From Coniella vitis (Eukaryota; Ascomycota; Sordariomycetes; Diaporthales; Schizoparmaceae): a DNA stretch of 64,000 nt. The notes below the pieces were generated by a model. The model saw nothing but the letters and a program-made list of their open reading frames with translations, searched no databases and was not told the DNA's origin. The stretch's first letter is position 1. Each line of letters begins with the position of its first letter. A program made the translations under genes and the position numbers. Of the stretch, positions 59,301 through 64,000 are shown piece after piece. The stretch is from assembly GCA_011317545.1 (NCBI GenBank), contig WUJK01000005.1, forward strand, positions 2,914,001 through 2,978,000, in the 5' to 3' direction.

Positions 59301-60666
59301 CAGGCAGGTTGTGATTTGTTGAATAAATACAGTAGTTGGTACAAGAAAGGTCTGGAATAGTGTATTGGGCAAAAGAGAAAGGGGCGATTATAGGCTATCT
59401 GTAACAGCTCTTGCACCTAGTCTCTTTCTTTCCCATATAAAACCACTCAAGTGCTGCCCGGAAAGCAGGTCGGTCCATCAGGCCGGACGTTTTACTTGGC
59501 GTTTGCCCCCCCCCCCCTTACAGAACTCAACTCATTTGTAGATCTGATCGTAGAACACATTTGCTTCATGCCATCTGAAGAGGGGAAAAAAAAGGGCAGA
59601 AACGCACACGCGTTCATTGTGTTAAGCCCAAGGATGCACACCAATCAGGTTTGAAAGCAACAAGTTTATTTTTATCCTCGCCCCGTTTCCCATGTCTACA
59701 TTTACACGTTGATCCCTGTCGTTGATGCGTTTCATTTTCCTTCTCTTTTTTTTCTTCTTCTACACAAAAGATCAGATCAGACCACCTACCTATTCTCACA
59801 CACAGTTCGGACGGACCGAGTAAACAGGCTTGGAATAAAAACAGAACAGAATAGAGCAGGAAAACGAAAAAATGTGGATGAAGCGACGAGTAAGCCCAGC
59901 TTGCGAGCGGGCGGGCAAGTGAGCAGGCGGACCGAACTTGGGCTCACCTTTTCTTTGCCCTTTCTTTCATCTCGTCTCAACTTTTGTCTCTTTGGTTTAT
60001 TGAAAGCTGGAAATATGCTCGTATACTTGAGGCTCTCCCTATGCTCTTGACGAAACTTGGAAAGGTGTACATGCTTTGGAATCTGGCCATGGGAAGGAGT
60101 AACCCCTATCTGCGTTTTTGGGGCTGTGCCAAATACTGTGGGAAAGAAGAGGGTTAATAGGAGCAAAGATGAGTACCGCGAGAGCGAATGGCGCAAGTGA
60201 AGAATCACATCGAATGATGCTCTTTGAGATCAACCGCCCTCAGGAAAGGTAAATGCAACTGGGTGTACGAATCCAGAAACGAAGCCAGTTCAGTGATCTG
60301 TCAAAATGCCTCCAACAAGCATATACACACAAGTAGAGAACCTCGTCCAGGTTCCAGATACACGCTCAGCGGAAACCCTATCCTTGTATACTTATCATGG
60401 GACTTGGTCCATAATGTGTACCGCCAAACCTCCGCCCCGCCCAGCCCAGCACTAGAATGCCAAGCCTGTCAAATCAAGCGCAAGGGGAAAATATTGGCAG
60501 TGTGTTAGCGACAAAAAAGACAAGCGTACAAGAGAGCAAAGCTAGCCAACCAAGCATAATAAGGCAGCTCTTACTCTGATATAGCATGGCTACCTACACC
60601 AAAGGCGACACCCATTGCTATCATGTACACAGCAGCCTAAAAGGCCTGTCTGCCATCGTATCATGA

Positions 60667-60687
60667 GTGTGTGTGTGTGTTTGTGTG
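60667..60687. repeat. (GT)n microsatellite
   Basis: An interrupted GT/TG run (one TTT break) of about ten units. Confidence 0.85.
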
Positions 60688-62182
60688 TGAGAACCGATGG
60701 TAAACCAGGTGCCTGGGCTCGTGGGCAAATAATGAGACTATGGCTGAATGTGTGTAGCATATCATAAGAAGCCAACATTTGTTATATTCTGGTGGCTGCC
60801 TTGGTGGATGCAAGTAGCGGGCAAAAGCTGGACTATTCTGAACCCATTCATATCATGATACCCATGTATATTATTCCTCCTGCCCCCCGTTTACTTGGGC
60901 CCCCCACCCCGGCCCCATCACAACTACCCCGCCCACCACTTCTGTTTTACCAGGTATTCTGAAACATCATACCCCTTCGCTCCACCCCTTCCTTCCATCC
61001 TCAGCAGCCGCCAACCGATAGAGCCGCAGCGTCATGCAGCACACAGCACCTGCCAAAAAATCCCCCCAAAATCACAACCCTTCCCCCCCCCCCAAAAAAA
61101 ACAAAGAGCAGATTGAGTGCCGATTCAGCCGGAACTTTTCTGGTTGGCCTTACGGTTTGGGTCAATCCGCAGTGAATGATTGGGCTGTTCTGTGAGGCCA
61201 GACTCGCCATGCCGCGCGGCGAGCAACGAAAATCAAGATAGACTTTTCTATTTGAAGTTCACAAAACAGAGAAAGAATATAGCTCTTCCGAGCGTGACAG
61301 GAGCCAAGGACCAGTCGATGTGTGGCAGCTCTATGAGTAACCTCGACTCGCGTTAAGCAATTTTCCATATTCGCAAGGAATCTTTTCATTCTAGTGTAGA
61401 AAAGAACAAAATTGAAGGAAAAAAAAAAAAAGCGAACAAGAGAAGAAGGCCGCAAGTCCGGCAGCTCTTCGGTTGTTCCTGCATACGTAGTCACAGAATG
61501 CTGCCTCCATTTTCATCTGTTCTCACCCAAATTGACAAAAGCAACCTAGCACCTGGGAATGAATGGCTGGCAGAATGTATAGTACCTTATTAGCCTTTGG
61601 GTGGCGCCGTTGCCACGCAGCTGCCGCGCCATGTCTACGCCACGCGCGGCGTCGCGCCCGGGCCGGAAGTCGAAAAAGAAAGAAAAAAAGACGGGGCAGC
61701 AAATACTTAGCTCCGGGGATGGTATGAAAAGATGGACCGTTCTCATGCATCGTATCAGATGCCTTTTCTCAATTTTTGGGCGGGGCACGGGTTGGTTGAA
61801 GTCGGCCGGGCACGCATACCAAAACATACGGATGCACTCTCCCACTTCATCTCGCGTGGACTACGGATTTGAGCTTTTGCACATCTGAGAATGGGCGGTA
61901 GCACTGCGTATATGGATGCGCAAGGCGAAAAAAAAAAAAAGCTGAAACAAGGTTGATCAATACCCTTAGAAAAGCATTCATAAGGGCTTGCGTCTGTTCA
62001 TAGCTATGTATAAATGGATGTACTGCTCGGCTTCGGCACATCTACTATGTATTCTAATGCGGCTTCTGGCGCGTGCTCGGCTATCTCGGGACTGATGCGT
62101 TCAGATGTGATTGTGAAGGGGTTCTTGTCAATGGGTGTCGCTGCTAGGATGGATGCATTGTGCGGACGTTGGCCGGTTGGGA

Positions 62183-62201
62183 GTGTGTGTGTGTGTGTGT
62201 G
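62183..62201. repeat. (GT)n microsatellite
   Basis: A pure GT run of about nine units. Confidence 0.9.
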
Positions 62202-62578
62202 AATGGAGTCATACGTCTCGTAGCCGTGCTCTCCAAAAATTCATGAGGGAGCAGAGTCTCCGCCGGTGGTGGAGTATCCCGTGAGCCTCTTACACAACAC
62301 CGCCCCCTCTGGGTCTACAAGAGACAACACTGCTTTGTGACCTGGATCCAGTCTCTGAGTCTAGTCGCCGATCCAATGGGAGATATTAAGCTAAAGGTGA
62401 TGTCGTTGACTCTTGAATCTTGCCTCAATTCACACTTCACACTGATCAAGCTTCAAGGTGGTATTGAGCGTTTACAGGGGATATCCTTTGCCAGTGCTAC
62501 TGGGACCGACACAGTTTCAGTGTGACACCTTTCTTGGGCGCCCCTGGAAGAAATGACATTGTTGCCTGTGTTGTAGCT

Positions 62579-62612
62579 TTCATCATCATCGTCGTCGTCG
62601 TCGTCGTCGTCG
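62579..62612. repeat. (ATC)n/(GTC)n trinucleotide tract
   Basis: ATC units change to GTC units, about eleven in all. On the minus strand they would code an Asp run, but no gene surrounds it. Confidence 0.9.
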
Positions 62613-64000
62613 GTGGCGGCTCCTGTTTCTCGGATCCATTTTGTGGGCCTACGCTCGAGCATCACAGCGTCATTCAACGAAAGATGAAGAAGCCAGGGAA
62701 AAAACGGCTTTCACGGCAGGTGGCTAGAAGGGGCTGAGACAATATGGCGTCCCCTGTGCTCGCTTCCAAGTCCTCAGAAACAGACCATTTGCCTTTGTAG
62801 TTTCGAAAGAGGACCCAGCACTCGCCGAGCCACTCACTCGCCGTTCGGCAAAGCGCCGTGCTGTAGTATATGTGATGCAAGTTGTGAGCATGCTTCGCAT
62901 TATTGTTCAGAGCCTTGACCGGTTCCAATTAGTGAGTATAATATAGACAGGCGGCAGTGAATGGGGAGAAACAAAAGGGGCCAACAGGAGAAGGGGAGAG
63001 AGTTTTGTATCTGCACCGGCACGCCTGGGGTCGTGATTATTTGTAGCATATGCAAACAACACGTACGTACACTTGACGAGAGCAGACTGGTCGATGGACG
63101 ACCAAACAACACACAAAACTGCGACGAACGAGACGCGCATCCTTTGCAGGGTCAAGCGGTTTTGTGTGCCACCCTGCAGCAGAATGCTTATGCCTCCTTC
63201 TGCATTCACTGCACTGGGCTGGGCTGCAAGGCTGGGCATGGCACCGTCGTACTCGGCCTGAGCCGCAGATGCAGGTGATGCTCAATTGCTGTAAGTACTA
63301 CATAAAGAAGCTGCCACTAGGGTCTGAAACAGGAAGCTGGGGGCTGCTCCAATCCAGTAGGGGCATTGCTGTGTGGCTGATGCCTGGTACAGCAACATAG
63401 TACCATCTACACCAGCTTGGGGCTCTGCCACACTCCCACACTGGCCCCCCCCGGCCCCCTGCCCCGGGGATCAATATCCCACAACAGTAAAGCGTAAGCA
63501 AGACGCGAGATGGCTCTGCTCAGCTCATATAGCCTAGCAGCATATACTATGTATCTATAACATGCGCCTTTCTCCTGGTCTTTTGCAATATAGTAATGGT
63601 GTTTCAAGGGTGGGACTCTGCTTGCAGCCCTTTGCCCCCTTAGCGCCTGTTCCGGCAGTCTACGGCCGGTGCCGCTCGTCTCATGTTTCGGAGTTGGCAG
63701 GGGGGAGCGGACGCCATTGGTGGGCGGCGAGTGGTGCTCTAGCGTCAGCGCTCCCCAACTTGGGCTTGCAGGCTTGCAGGCTTGCCCGTGCCATGGTACT
63801 ACTACATAGTACAGTATGCTATTTAACGCCTGGCTGACTAATAAAGAGCGCTGGTTTGACTCAACTCTTCTTTTCTTTCGTCTGAACAAGGTCAATAGCA
63901 TTCTTTGAACGACACATCATTTACTTGGCACCTGTTTTTGGTCTATACTTATCAACCTGCGCATTATGTTTCTTTAAGCATCATAATCGCGTGAGTATTT

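Larger units (their letters stand above)
56376..64000. other. 7.6-kb gene-poor right end
   Basis: I find no supportable gene. Open frames are all below ~165 codons and overlap without domain-like sequence. There are A/T-rich stretches around 56900-59400, homopolymer runs (T at 56528-56542, C at 59506-59517, C and A at 61084-61100), TG and CGT arrays, and palindrome half sites near 62043, 63395, 63545 and 63803. It could be a non-coding transcript region, degraded mobile DNA or a remote promoter. No long terminal repeat or transposase is recognised. Confidence 0.5.

Noticed and set aside
58939..59416. Two adjacent minus-strand frames with hydrophobic sequence, considered as decayed transposon
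   Set aside because: No transposase, reverse transcriptase or terminal repeat motif could be seen; the frames do not join.

Overview
The window is nuclear DNA of a filamentous ascomycete (Pezizomycotina), probably a Sordariomycete. The evidence is protein-coding genes interrupted by short introns (about 60-230 bases) with GT..AG ends and CTAAC/CTGAC-like branch sites, GC-rich coding exons, long low-complexity intergenic stretches, and fungus-specific families (HET domain, Zn2Cys6 regulator, Mic12, Utp25). The order-level placement is a guess. I see no tRNA, rRNA, CRISPR array, intact transposon, viral gene or telomere repeat. Splice joins below were built by hand from reading frame, splice signals and family motifs.

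Left third (1-22.7 kb) is mostly housekeeping: a 5'-truncated R3H-SUZ RNA-binding protein; a head-to-head pair, translation factor eIF3f (-) and rRNA-processing factor Utp25 (+); a second head-to-head pair, mitochondrial ribosomal protein bL17m (-) and the MICOS subunit Mic12 (+); a membrane acyltransferase-3 protein (-); the heme enzyme porphobilinogen synthase (-); an unrecognised 704-residue disordered protein (+); and an 86-residue basic protein (-) that only appears once its intron is removed.

Middle (24.8-34.2 kb) looks accessory: a 1415-residue HET-domain protein (-) with an unusual ~600-residue coiled-coil and acidic N-terminal region and its own tandem repeats; divergent from it a multi-pass membrane protein of unknown family (+); and tail-to-tail with that a beta-lactamase-fold serine hydrolase (-). 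HET proteins drive allorecognition and programmed cell death in fungi, so this trio is the best candidate for an undescribed functional unit, but the linkage is only an inference from position.

Right third (38.9-64 kb): a 1408-residue MIT-domain protein (+), the mitochondrial elongation factor 4 homologue Guf1 (+), a secreted type-B carboxylesterase (-) lacking the usual catalytic glutamate, and a Zn2Cys6 transcription factor (+). The last 7.6 kb and the 34.2-38.9 kb interval hold no gene I can support.

The strongest non-coding signal is a short palindrome, TACTATGTACATAGTA, and its half sites. They recur in intergenic DNA and cluster in the 4 kb between the carboxylesterase and the Zn2Cys6 regulator. 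Other non-coding structure includes a 9-bp minisatellite just upstream of the HET gene, a perfect 10-bp inverted-repeat hairpin near 11.7 kb, and many microsatellites.
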